From contig NZ_LEKU01000022.1 of NCBI RefSeq assembly GCF_009932355.1, forward strand, positions 1 through 64,000: a stretch of 64,000 nt of DNA. The letters run 5' to 3'. The position numbers and the translations under genes are program-made. Positions 1 through 7,626 of the stretch are shown one piece after another; the stretch's first letter is position 1; each line of letters starts with the position of its first letter. The notes under the pieces are model-generated. The model did not search any database, was not told the DNA's origin, and was given only the letters and a program-made list of their open reading frames with translations. This stretch comes from Riemerella anatipestifer_E (lineage in GTDB: Bacteria; Bacteroidota; Bacteroidia; Flavobacteriales; Weeksellaceae).

Positions 1-95
1 CCTCGCTTTTGAATGGACTTCAAAAAATCGGTAAGTTCTTCACCGCTTTGGAATTGTTTAAAAAAATCGTCGTTTAAAAAATCTGCTTTGTTCAT
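1..95 (-). mobile_element. IS256-like (mutator family) transposase, N-terminal fragment at window edge
   Basis: The minus strand encodes about 31 residues from an ATG at position 95 and runs off the left edge. The start MNKADFLNDDFFKQF followed by SGEELTDFLKSIQKR is the N-terminus I associate with IS256-family DDE transposases of Flavobacteriia. The catalytic part lies outside the window, so neither intactness nor the outer end of the element can be judged. The element end is expected between about 96 and 125, just before the hairpin at 124-155, but no terminal inverted repeat can be confirmed without the other end. Confidence 0.75.
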
Positions 96-123
96 CGTGT
101 ATAAAAATTTAAAGTTAATAAAA

Positions 124-155
124 AAACTATCGAGGGTTGCAACCCTCGATAGTTT
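124..155 (-). terminator. Intrinsic terminator of the 154-798 gene
   Basis: A perfect 32-bp palindrome with arms aaactatcgagggtt / aaccctcgatagttt. Read on the minus strand it overlaps the stop codon of the upstream gene (154-156) and is followed by a T run, the layout of a Rho-independent terminator. It also lies near the expected end of the IS256-like element, so a role as an insertion boundary cannot be excluded. Confidence 0.75.
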
Positions 156-798
156 AAACTTTACACACTTTGTGAGATACTACTCTTAAGAAGTTAATTA
201 ACTCTTTTATAAATAAAGATTTTTTTTCTTTATATGAAGTTATATCAGATATGTATTGATTTATAAAAGTTATATTTTTGACTTCTAAAAATTCTTCATA
301 AACAATATTGTCAATTTCTAATTCTAAAAAAGAATTGTCTTGAATTAAACATATTGTTTTAATATGTTCATCTATTTTAAATTTTGAAACAATTGTTAAT
401 TGATTAATTAAGTTGGTGATTGCTTTATATTTTAAAATTTCCTCACTTTCTAAATTATCTTTACTATCAAATGAAATACTTTTTATATAAAAATCTTTTT
501 CAGGGATTTTGAATCTATTTTCGATTACAAATTCATCAAAAGTGGCATAATACCCTATTTTTTTTAGTTCTGAAACAATGAAATCAATTTTAATCGTTTT
601 GTCAAGGTTTTTGTGTAAATCAGAAGCAAGTATTATAGTAGAGTCTATTTTAATATACTGAATTAATCCTTCGTCATATATTTTATTTATAACAGGAATT
701 AACTCGGATTCTAACTTTAACTCTACGATAAATACATCCGAATCTATTTTAGATGTATTTTTATTTAATTCAATAATTTTATCTAAGATATTATCCAT
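154..798 (-). CDS. Hypothetical protein, second gene of a YejK-like two-gene unit
   Basis: A 214-residue protein starting at an ATG at 798, five bases after the stop of the YejK-like gene, so the two are probably co-transcribed. It is rich in Ile, Lys and Glu and has no signal peptide, membrane segment or motif that I recognise, so it is probably a soluble cytoplasmic protein. A terminator overlaps its stop codon and ends the unit. Its only functional clue is the partnership with the nucleoid-associated-protein homologue. Confidence 0.6.
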   Translation of the reverse strand: MDNILDKIIELNKNTSKIDSDVFIVELKLESELIPVINKIYDEGLIQYIKIDSTIILASDLHKNLDKTIKIDFIVSELKKIGYYATFDEFVIENRFKIPEKDFYIKSISFDSKDNLESEEILKYKAITNLINQLTIVSKFKIDEHIKTICLIQDNSFLELEIDNIVYEEFLEVKNITFINQYISDITSYKEKKSLFIKELINFLRVVSHKVCKV

Positions 799-803
799 TA
801 GAT

Positions 804-1841
804 TTAAAATTGAGATTTTAGTTCTTCCGGAATATCAGTAATTGTAATTTTTGTTTTATCACTATTTATTCTTATAGACTTTCCTAAAAGTTGCTTATTA
901 AATTTTAAAGTAAAATCGGGTGTTTGATAATCAATATATTTTAATGAGCGTAATGTTCTACTATCATACTTGATAACTTCACTATTTCCAAATCTTTCAT
1001 CTGATGCATATTCTAAAAAATGATGAGGATTTTCTTCATCAAATAAAAAGGAAATTTGCGAAAGCAAGATTTCTTTTTTATTTCTATTAGCGTTTTGACA
1101 ATAATCAAGTATTTTGCTTTTTATTTCTTTAGCTATTTTTTCTTCATAATCATTTTCTTTTAAGTAGCTGTTAATAGTATTCAACAACAGAGTTGAAGAT
1201 TCTGTTGCTGTAGTTTTATCTAAACATCCAATGAAATTTTGGAAATAATCTGATATTTTTTTCTTTCCCCGTATAAATGTTAGATAAGTTTTTATCTCGT
1301 TAAATGAATTTTCAGAAAGTTTCCATCTAGTTAGATTAATAATACTAGCCAAGTCCATTTTATTCAATTCTAAATTCTGAATTTCTTGAATTGCAAGTTC
1401 TATTTCACTTAAATTGTAGCCTTTTTTATTATCAATTGATAAAACTAAAATATATCTTTCATTATTATCTGTTATTGTAAAGTCTGCAAAAATTAAAAAT
1501 CCACCAGTTGCTGGTGCTGAGTTTTCAATAACTTTTTTATAATAAGTCATTGAATCAATTGTAAATTGCATAAAGTCAATTTTCTTTTCCGAATATTCTT
1601 TAATAGCTTTTTGAAATCCATTAAACTCAAAATTATCTTCAAAAACACCATGAGTTGGTACTGATCTTTTGTTAAATGAATCTCTGACATCAGCAATAAA
1701 TCTAACCTCTGACTTTCCAATTTCTATTTCTTTTTCGGCTAGCTTTATTGTTGATTTTTTATTCCCAGCTATTTTATTGATTTTATGAATTACAATGTTT
1801 GATAATTTAATATTATGACCCTTTTCTTTTAAATTTATCAT
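804..1841 (-). CDS. YejK/NdpA-like nucleoid-associated protein
   Basis: About 345 residues from the ATG at 1841 (MINLKEKGHNIKLSN). A longer reading from a TTG at 1889 is unlikely because that codon lies inside the TATATTTG promoter box. Landmarks resemble E. coli YejK (37-kDa nucleoid-associated protein family): GGFLIFADFT near the first third, DLASIINLTRWK, then YLTFIRGKKKISDYFQNFIGC, and a C-terminus with SRTLRSL, LLGKSIRI and ITDIPEELKSQF. Family members associate with nucleoid DNA; the biochemical role is poorly defined. Here the gene is followed at once by an unknown partner and sits beside an IS256-like element, a setting more typical of an accessory or defence locus than of a core nucleoid protein. 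Confidence 0.75.
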   Translation of the reverse strand: MINLKEKGHNIKLSNIVIHKINKIAGNKKSTIKLAEKEIEIGKSEVRFIADVRDSFNKRSVPTHGVFEDNFEFNGFQKAIKEYSEKKIDFMQFTIDSMTYYKKVIENSAPATGGFLIFADFTITDNNERYILVLSIDNKKGYNLSEIELAIQEIQNLELNKMDLASIINLTRWKLSENSFNEIKTYLTFIRGKKKISDYFQNFIGCLDKTTATESSTLLLNTINSYLKENDYEEKIAKEIKSKILDYCQNANRNKKEILLSQISFLFDEENPHHFLEYASDERFGNSEVIKYDSRTLRSLKYIDYQTPDFTLKFNKQLLGKSIRINSDKTKITITDIPEELKSQF

Positions 1842-1886
1842 TTTGTTTTCTTGGTAATTTGTTTTAAATTGGTTACATTTAATAAA

Positions 1887-1894
1887 CAAATATA
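1887..1894 (-). promoter_or_regulatory. Bacteroidetes -7 promoter box for the YejK-like unit
   Basis: On the minus strand TATATTTG matches the Bacteroidetes -7 consensus TAnnTTTG. It lies about 45 bases before the chosen ATG at 1841 and rules out the TTG at 1889. I see no clear TTTG-type -33 element at the usual spacing. Confidence 0.45.
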
Positions 1895-1909
1895 CAAATT
1901 AAAGAATAT

Positions 1910-2872
1910 CTAGCTAATAAGCCTCATAATCTCCAGAGCTACTCTTAGAGCTTCTGTACCGTCTTGTAGAGAGACTTCCACCTCTTTGTCATTGGTGATG
2001 GCTTCTGCAAAACTTTCTAGTTCGTCTAAGATGGCATTGTTAGGCTGTATGTTAGGATATTCAAAAATAATTTGGGATTTTTCGCCTTCGGCATTTTCAA
2101 TAATCATATCAAAGTCAGAAGGGTTTTTAGGAGCGTCTTTCATTCTAATGACTTCGGCTTTTTTCTCTAGAAAATCCACGGAAATATAGGCATCTTTTTG
2201 GAAAAATCTGCTTTTTCTCATCGCTTTCATAGAGATTCTGGAGGTGGTTAAATTAGCAACACAACCATTTTCAAATTCTATTCTAGCGTTAGTAATATCA
2301 GGGGTTTTGCTTACAATACATACACCACTAGCGTGAATATTTTTAACCTTAGATTTTACAAGACTTAAGAGAATGTCCAAATCGTGAATCATCAAGTCTA
2401 ATACGACGGAAACATCGGTACCTCTAGGATTAAACTCTGCCAACCTATGTATTTCTATAAACATAGGGCTTTGTATGTAGGGTTTGGTCGCAATAAAAGC
2501 AGGATTGTAGCGTTCCACGTGTCCTACCTGTGCTTTAATACCTTTTTCGGTACATCTACGAATAATGTCTTCGGCTTGTTCTAAAGTTTGAGTTACGGGT
2601 TTCTCTATAAAAAAATGCTTGCCGTGGTCTATTGCTTTTTGGGCATAATCGTAATGAAATAGAGTAGGCGTTACAATGTCCAACATCTCAATATCGTTGA
2701 GTAAATCCTCAAAATTCGGATAGTATTTATAACCAAATTCGGCTTCTAGTCGTTTGCCATTTTCTGCATCAGCATCATGAAATCCAACTAAATTATATTT
2801 TTCTGACTGTTGTAATAATCTTAGATGTATCTTCCCAAGGTGTCCTGCACCTACTAGTCCAGCGTTTATCAT
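1910..2872 (-). CDS. Gfo/Idh/MocA-family NAD(P)-dependent oxidoreductase
   Basis: 320 residues from the ATG at 2872; the TTG six bases upstream is rejected because the glycine-rich dinucleotide-binding loop starts directly after MINA (GLVGAGHLGKIH). The family signature EKPVTQT follows at about residues 93-99, where Lys is the conserved catalytic-site residue, and then a C-terminal substrate domain with the HVERYNPAF and MIHDLDILL stretches. Such enzymes oxidise or reduce sugars, inositols or biliverdin-type substrates; the exact substrate cannot be read. It is transcribed away from queA and appears monocistronic. Confidence 0.85.
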   Translation of the reverse strand: MINAGLVGAGHLGKIHLRLLQQSEKYNLVGFHDADAENGKRLEAEFGYKYYPNFEDLLNDIEMLDIVTPTLFHYDYAQKAIDHGKHFFIEKPVTQTLEQAEDIIRRCTEKGIKAQVGHVERYNPAFIATKPYIQSPMFIEIHRLAEFNPRGTDVSVVLDLMIHDLDILLSLVKSKVKNIHASGVCIVSKTPDITNARIEFENGCVANLTTSRISMKAMRKSRFFQKDAYISVDFLEKKAEVIRMKDAPKNPSDFDMIIENAEGEKSQIIFEYPNIQPNNAILDELESFAEAITNDKEVEVSLQDGTEALRVALEIMRLIS

Positions 2873-3024
2873 AACCAAAATTTAAGTACTTCAAAGATAC
2901 TAATCTATTTATTTATAGTGAAAAGAATAATTACAGTTTTTATCATCATTAGTGAATTGTTAAAAATAATTGATATTTAAAGTGTTGTTATTTAGTGGGT
3001 TATGTTTAGTGTGGTCTGCTTGAC

Positions 3025-3056
3025 TTGACAAAGGGGTTTCGTAAGTTGTATATTTG
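3025..3056 (+). promoter_or_regulatory. Promoter of queA
   Basis: TTG at 3025-3027 and TATATTTG at 3049-3056 match the Bacteroidetes TTTG/TAnnTTTG pattern with a 21-base spacer. Transcription would start near 3062, just before the hairpin at 3064-3086. This shows that the TTG codon at 3054 is not a translation start. Confidence 0.6.
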
Positions 3057-3063
3057 CAACCGC

Positions 3064-3086
3064 AAACGGAAAATCATTTTCCGTTT
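3064..3086 (+). promoter_or_regulatory. 5'-UTR hairpin of queA mRNA
   Basis: Perfect arms aaacggaaaa / ttttccgttt with a tca loop, followed by more T residues, at the extreme 5' end of the predicted transcript and about 30 bases before the ATG. It may stabilise the mRNA or act as a weak attenuator. I do not see a preQ1 riboswitch pattern. Confidence 0.5.
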
Positions 3087-3116
3087 TTGTATTTAAAATT
3101 TAAACATATTTATATA

Positions 3117-4166
3117 ATGAAAACTTCTGATTTTAATTTCAATCTACCACCAGAGCTTCTTGCGGAACATCCTTCGGAGCACAGAGACGAGGCAAGACTT
3201 ATGGTTCTTAATAGAAAAAATCAAACCATAGAGCATAAACTTTTTAAAGATGTTATAGATTATTTTGATGAAAATGATTTGTTTATCTTTAATAATACTA
3301 AAGTTTTCCCAGCGAGACTATACGGAAATAAAGAAAAAACTGGAGCTAAAATAGAGGTTTTCCTTTTAAGAGAACTAGATAAGGAAACTCGTGTTTGGGA
3401 TGTATTGGTAGATCCTGCTAGAAAAATAAGAATTGGGAATAAATTATTCTTTGACGAAGATGAGTCTTTAGTAGCCGAGGTTATAGATAATACAACCTCT
3501 AGAGGAAGAACACTAAGATTCTTATACGATGGAAGTTACGAGGAGTTTCGTGCTAAATTAAAGGAGCTAGGAGAAACACCTCTACCAAAGTATATTAAAA
3601 GAGAAGTGGAACCAGAAGACGCAGAAAGATACCAAACAATCTATGCTAAAAAGGAGGGAGCGGTAGCAGCGCCTACTGCGGGGCTTCATTTCTCTAAACA
3701 CCTTATGAAAAGGTTAGAGATAAAAGGGATTAACTTTGCTGAAGTAACACTACATGTGGGCTTAGGAACTTTTAACCCAATAGAAGTGGAAGATTTATCA
3801 AAGCATAAAATGGAGTGTGAAGAGGCGTTCATCGACCAAAAAAATGCGGGTATTATCAACAAAGCTATAGATGAAGATAGACGCATCTGTGCAGTAGGAA
3901 CTACTACGATGAGAACCATAGAAACTTCGGTTTCATCTAACAGAAAGTTAAGTGCTTACCACGGTTGGACGAATAAGTTTATCTATCCACCATACGATTT
4001 TGCGGTGGCTAACTCTATGATTACCAATTTCCACACGCCAAAATCTACTCTTATTATGATGATTGCGGCATTTGCAGGTAAAGATTTTGTAATGCACGCC
4101 TACGAAGAGGCAGTTAAAGAAAAGTACAAGTTCTACTCCTACGGAGATGCAATGCTAATTCTTTAA
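3117..4166 (+). CDS. queA: S-adenosylmethionine:tRNA ribosyltransferase-isomerase
   Basis: 349 residues from the ATG at 3117, matching the usual length of QueA. The enzyme transfers and isomerises the ribosyl part of S-adenosylmethionine onto 7-aminomethyl-7-deazaguanine in tRNA to make epoxyqueuosine. Diagnostic stretches are FNLPPELLAEHPSEHRDEARL at the N-terminus, IFNNTKVFPARLYG, the central PTAGLHFS, HVGLGTFNPI, and the C-terminal NFHTPKSTL. It acts on cytoplasmic tRNAs with GUN anticodons. It is monocistronic, bounded by its own promoter and by a terminator at 4195-4228. Confidence 0.97.
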   Translation: MKTSDFNFNLPPELLAEHPSEHRDEARLMVLNRKNQTIEHKLFKDVIDYFDENDLFIFNNTKVFPARLYGNKEKTGAKIEVFLLRELDKETRVWDVLVDPARKIRIGNKLFFDEDESLVAEVIDNTTSRGRTLRFLYDGSYEEFRAKLKELGETPLPKYIKREVEPEDAERYQTIYAKKEGAVAAPTAGLHFSKHLMKRLEIKGINFAEVTLHVGLGTFNPIEVEDLSKHKMECEEAFIDQKNAGIINKAIDEDRRICAVGTTTMRTIETSVSSNRKLSAYHGWTNKFIYPPYDFAVANSMITNFHTPKSTLIMMIAAFAGKDFVMHAYEEAVKEKYKFYSYGDAMLIL

Positions 4167-4194
4167 AATGTAAATATAATTAACTTGAAATAAG

Positions 4195-4228
4195 GTAATA
4201 AGCCTTTTCGGAGGCTTGTTACTTTTTT
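4195..4228 (+). terminator. Terminator after queA
   Basis: Arms gtaataagcc / ggcttgttac with one G-U pair, followed by six T residues, between queA and rlmN. Confidence 0.8.
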
Positions 4229-4249
4229 ATTATCACTCATTTCTGATAG

Positions 4250-5287
4250 ATGAAAGATATTCGTACCCTTAGTTTAGATGAGCTTAAAGATTATTTTACT
4301 TCCATTGGGGAGAAGCCGTTTCGTGCCAAACAGGTTTATGATTGGTTGTGGAGCAAAAATGGGCATTCTATTGAGGAAATGACAAACCTCTCCAAAAATC
4401 TTAGAGAAAGGATAGCTCAAGACTTTGTAATTAAACCCGTAAAAGTAGATTTGCTCCAGAAAAGTAAAGATGGAACTATAAAAAATGGTGTTAAATTACA
4501 CGATGGGCTTATGGTAGAGAGTGTGCTTATCCCTACCGATACACGTACCACAGCTTGTGTTTCGTCCCAAGTAGGGTGTTCGCTTAATTGTGAGTTTTGT
4601 GCCACAGCAAGGCTAAAACGAATGCGAAATTTAGAAGTTGCAGAGATTGTAGATCAGGTGGCACTTATAGACCAGCAGAGTAAGGCGTATTTTGATAGAC
4701 CGCTGTCTAACATTGTGTTTATGGGGATGGGAGAGCCTATGATGAACTATAAAAATGTAGTGGAAGCCATCAGAAAAATTACAGAGCCTGAAGGTTTGGG
4801 TATGTCGCCACGAAGAATTACGGTATCTACCTCTGGGATACCTAAGATGATAAAAATGTTGGCAGATGAGAATCTTAAGGTTAAACTAGCCCTTTCTCTA
4901 CATTCAGCAATAGAATCTAAACGAAACGAAATAATGCCTTTTTCTACCAAATTTCCACTGACGGATATTATGGAATCTTTACAGTATTGGTACGAAAAAA
5001 CAGGCTCTATCATTACCTTAGAATACTGTATTTGGAAAGGGATTAACGATACCGATGAAGATATAAAAGCACTTATAAAATTCTGTAAAAAAGTACCTAC
5101 CAAGGTTAATCTGATAGAATACAACTCAATAGGCGATGGCAAATACGATAGGAGTAATCCTAAAGCTATTCAAAACTATGTAGAACAATTAGAACGACAC
5201 GGCATCACGGTTATGATTAGAAGAAGCAGAGGAGGAGATATAGATGCCGCTTGTGGGCAATTAGCTAATAAGTCCACACAGGAGTAG
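4250..5287 (+). CDS. rlmN: 23S rRNA (adenine-2503-C2)/tRNA methyltransferase, radical SAM
   Basis: 345 residues, the usual RlmN length, from an ATG at 4250. This radical SAM enzyme methylates C2 of A2503 in 23S rRNA and A37 of some tRNAs. The CxxxCxxC cluster motif is seen as CEFCATARLKRMRNL near residues 115-125 (first Cys in GCSLNCEFC), with GMGEPMMNY next and the C-terminal GGDIDAACGQL carrying the cysteine that forms the methyl-bearing protein-RNA adduct. A terminator stands on each side, so it is probably transcribed alone. Confidence 0.97.
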   Translation: MKDIRTLSLDELKDYFTSIGEKPFRAKQVYDWLWSKNGHSIEEMTNLSKNLRERIAQDFVIKPVKVDLLQKSKDGTIKNGVKLHDGLMVESVLIPTDTRTTACVSSQVGCSLNCEFCATARLKRMRNLEVAEIVDQVALIDQQSKAYFDRPLSNIVFMGMGEPMMNYKNVVEAIRKITEPEGLGMSPRRITVSTSGIPKMIKMLADENLKVKLALSLHSAIESKRNEIMPFSTKFPLTDIMESLQYWYEKTGSIITLEYCIWKGINDTDEDIKALIKFCKKVPTKVNLIEYNSIGDGKYDRSNPKAIQNYVEQLERHGITVMIRRSRGGDIDAACGQLANKSTQE

Positions 5288-5300
5288 TAGAAAAATATTT

Positions 5301-5351
5301 AAAAAAAATAATCACCTTAATAACCAGTAGTTTAAGGTGATTATTTTTTTT
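5301..5351 (+). terminator. Terminator after rlmN
   Basis: Arms aataatcaccttaa / ttaaggtgattatt, flanked by A and T runs, so it could also act in the opposite direction. Confidence 0.85.
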
Positions 5352-5388
5352 ATTTGCCAAATTATGGTATATTCTATATTATTTGCTT

Positions 5389-5622
5389 TACCTTTGTACC
5401 ATCATTTAATGAAAACGGCTCCTTATGCCACTTTCTGATTAAAGTTTTTTAGAAAAATTATTCTTAATACTCCCTCAGTTTTTGTGTTTTTAGTTGCCAT
5501 TATCAATAATAAATAATAGCATATTAAAACAAATAACAATCTAAAAAAACATTTAACACCACCTTATTATTATGCGAAGGTAGTGTTTACTTTACGCCAA
5601 TAGTTCTTTGGCAAAATTATTT
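5389..5622 (+). promoter_or_regulatory. Promoter and long leader of the cold-shock cluster
   Basis: TACCTTTG at 5389-5396 fits the TAnnTTTG -7 box. Transcription from about 5402 would give a leader of roughly 220 bases before the helicase ATG at 5623. Near its end is an imperfect inverted repeat (aacaccacctt, about 5555; aaggtagtgtt, about 5578). Long structured leaders are known for cold-shock genes such as cspA; that this one responds to temperature is inference. The rest of this gap holds no gene that I can see. Confidence 0.45.
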
Positions 5623-6738
5623 ATGAATTTTACACAATTATCATTATCAAGTCCTATTTTAAAGGCAATATCTGACGCTGGTTACACAACCCCTACTGCA
5701 ATTCAAGAAAAAGCAATTCCAACCATTTTAGAAGGTAGAGACCTTATAGGGTGTGCTCAAACGGGAACTGGTAAAACAGCTGCTTTCTCAATTCCATTAT
5801 TGCAAATATTGTCAGAAACACCTAAAAAAGGCAAATCTATTAGAGCGTTGATTTTAACACCAACAAGAGAACTGGCTATTCAAATTCAAGAAAATATAGA
5901 ACAGTATAGCAAGTTTTTAAATATAAAACATTTATCAATTTTTGGAGGCGTACCTCAAGGGAAACAAGAAAGAGCCTTGAACCAAGGCGTAGATATTTTA
6001 ATAGCAACTCCAGGGCGGTTATTAGACCTAATGCAACAAGGATTGCTTAGCCTATCTCAAATAGAAATTTTAGTTTTAGACGAAGCCGACCGTATGCTAG
6101 ATATGGGATTTGTAAACGATGTTAAAAAAATCCTTACCAAAGTGCCTAAGAAAAGACAAACCTTATTTTTCTCGGCTACGATGCCTAATTCTATAAGACA
6201 ATTTGCAGAAACTATCTTAGATAACCCTGCTGAAGTTACAGTAACTCCAGTATCTTCTACGGCTAAAACAATAGAACAATCCGTTTATTTTGTAGAAAAA
6301 AATGATAAAACCAACCTACTGATAAATATTTTAAAAGATACATCAGAGCTAAGGTCGCTTATTTTTACAAGAACCAAACACGGGGCAGATAGATTAGTAA
6401 AACAATTAGGTAGAACAGGAATTTTTGCAGTAGCAATACACGGCAACAAATCTCAAAACGCCCGTCAAAAAGCACTTAAAGATTTTAAAGATAACCGTAT
6501 CAGTGTCTTAATCGCTACAGACATCGCTGCCAGAGGGATAGATATAGATGAGCTACCACAGGTAATTAACTACGAGCTTCCCAATGTGCCAGAAACTTAT
6601 GTGCATAGAATAGGTAGAACAGGTAGAGCAGGAACTTCAGGAAACGCCATTTCGTTTTGTGGAGCAGAAGAAAGAAAAGATTTGAAAAATATACAAAGGC
6701 TAATAGGTTTCACTATGACCACCGCACCTGCAATCTAA
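5623..6738 (+). CDS. DEAD-box ATP-dependent RNA helicase (RhlE/DeaD type)
   Basis: 371 residues from the ATG at 5623 (MNFTQLSLSSP); the TTG at 5608 is rejected since the Q-motif begins right after this Met. All core motifs are present in order: Q-motif GYTTPTAIQEKAIP, motif I AQTGTGKT, PTRELA, TPGRLLD, DEAD (VLDEADRMLD), SAT, ARGIDID and HRIGRTGRAG. It unwinds RNA duplexes, typically during ribosome assembly or cold adaptation. The protein ends soon after the helicase core and lacks the long basic tail of many relatives. It is followed 15 bases later by a cold-shock-domain gene, supporting a joint role in RNA remodelling at low temperature. Confidence 0.93.
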   Translation: MNFTQLSLSSPILKAISDAGYTTPTAIQEKAIPTILEGRDLIGCAQTGTGKTAAFSIPLLQILSETPKKGKSIRALILTPTRELAIQIQENIEQYSKFLNIKHLSIFGGVPQGKQERALNQGVDILIATPGRLLDLMQQGLLSLSQIEILVLDEADRMLDMGFVNDVKKILTKVPKKRQTLFFSATMPNSIRQFAETILDNPAEVTVTPVSSTAKTIEQSVYFVEKNDKTNLLINILKDTSELRSLIFTRTKHGADRLVKQLGRTGIFAVAIHGNKSQNARQKALKDFKDNRISVLIATDIAARGIDIDELPQVINYELPNVPETYVHRIGRTGRAGTSGNAISFCGAEERKDLKNIQRLIGFTMTTAPAI

Positions 6739-6753
6739 TAAAAAAATAAAACT

Positions 6754-7191
6754 ATGGGAGATACTTATTCTAAAAAAGAGAACGATAAGAAAAAACTTCA
6801 GAAGCTTAAAGAGAAAGCACTTAGAAGAGAAGAAAGAAAACATAATAACAATAAAGGTAAAAGCCTAGATGATATGTTAGTATATGTAGATGCCAACGGG
6901 CAAATTACAAATACACCACCAGATTTATCAGAAAAAGTAGAAATTTCGTTAGAGGATATTCAGCTAGGAGCAGCCCCTCACGATGTAGATGAAACCTTTA
7001 ACAAAGGTACGGTAACTTTCTATAACGAAGAAAAAGGCTATGGATTTATCAACGACCACCGCTCCAAAGAAAGTATTTTCGTACACGCTAACCAACTATC
7101 CGAAGTCTTAAAGAAAGACGATAAAGTAAGCTACGAAAAAGAAAAAGGACCAAAAGGCTACATTGCCATCAATGTTATCAAGATAAAATAA
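6754..7191 (+). CDS. Cold-shock-domain protein with basic N-terminal extension
   Basis: 145 residues. Residues 1 to about 40 form a highly charged, helix-prone Lys/Glu/Arg tract. Residues about 82-145 form a cold-shock domain with GTVTFYNEEKGYGFIND (RNP1-like) and SIFVHANQL (RNP2-like). It likely binds single-stranded RNA in the cytoplasm. It lies between the DEAD-box helicase and a short CspA-like gene with gaps of 15 and 32 bases, so the three are probably one transcript. The basic extension may add RNA or ribosome affinity; this is inference. Confidence 0.88.
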   Translation: MGDTYSKKENDKKKLQKLKEKALRREERKHNNNKGKSLDDMLVYVDANGQITNTPPDLSEKVEISLEDIQLGAAPHDVDETFNKGTVTFYNEEKGYGFINDHRSKESIFVHANQLSEVLKKDDKVSYEKEKGPKGYIAINVIKIK

Positions 7192-7223
7192 AAAATAATA
7201 TAATTAACTTAAATTCAATTACA

Positions 7224-7415
7224 ATGCAAGAAGGCACCGTAAAATTTTTCAACGAAACAAAAGGTTTCGGATTTATTACTCCATCTAACGGAGGAGAAGA
7301 TGTGTTTGTACACACAAGTGGTTTAAAAACTAAAGTTCATGAAAATGATAAAGTAGTTTACGAATTACAACAAGGTAAAAAAGGGATTAACGCTGTTAAT
7401 GTAAAATTAGCATAG
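7224..7415 (+). CDS. CspA-type cold-shock protein
   Basis: 63 residues, a stand-alone cold-shock domain. GTVKFFNETKGFGFI (RNP1) and EDVFVHTSGL (RNP2) are intact. It is an RNA chaperone that binds single-stranded RNA and DNA. It is the third gene of the helicase cluster and is followed by a terminator at 7483. Confidence 0.95.
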   Translation: MQEGTVKFFNETKGFGFITPSNGGEDVFVHTSGLKTKVHENDKVVYELQQGKKGINAVNVKLA

Positions 7416-7482
7416 TATCATCTTCTTTTTATCCTGAAAAAATAGCAACACAAACAGGATTAAATAAAATATAGCTAGTAAG

Positions 7483-7513
7483 AACCGTTTCATTTTTTGA
7501 GACGGTTTTTTTT
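7483..7513 (+). terminator. Terminator of the cold-shock cluster
   Basis: Arms aaccgtttc / gagacggtt (one G-U pair) around an attttt loop, followed by eight T residues. Confidence 0.85.
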
Positions 7514-7626
7514 GTTTTATAAATTAAGGTTTAGCTTAATATCTATACAGGTTTATGTAAAACTGAAAACTTTCTTTTGTGTATTTGGAAAAAATAGTTA
7601 ATTTCACAAAAACTAAAAGCCTGCTT

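Noticed and set aside
124..155. Terminal inverted repeat of the IS256-like element
   Set aside because: It is a closed palindrome with a T run that overlaps the neighbouring stop codon, which fits a terminator better; the other IS end is not in the window.
3064..3086. preQ1 riboswitch for queA
   Set aside because: The leader has a simple A/T-rich stem and no sign of the preQ1 aptamer sequence or pseudoknot.
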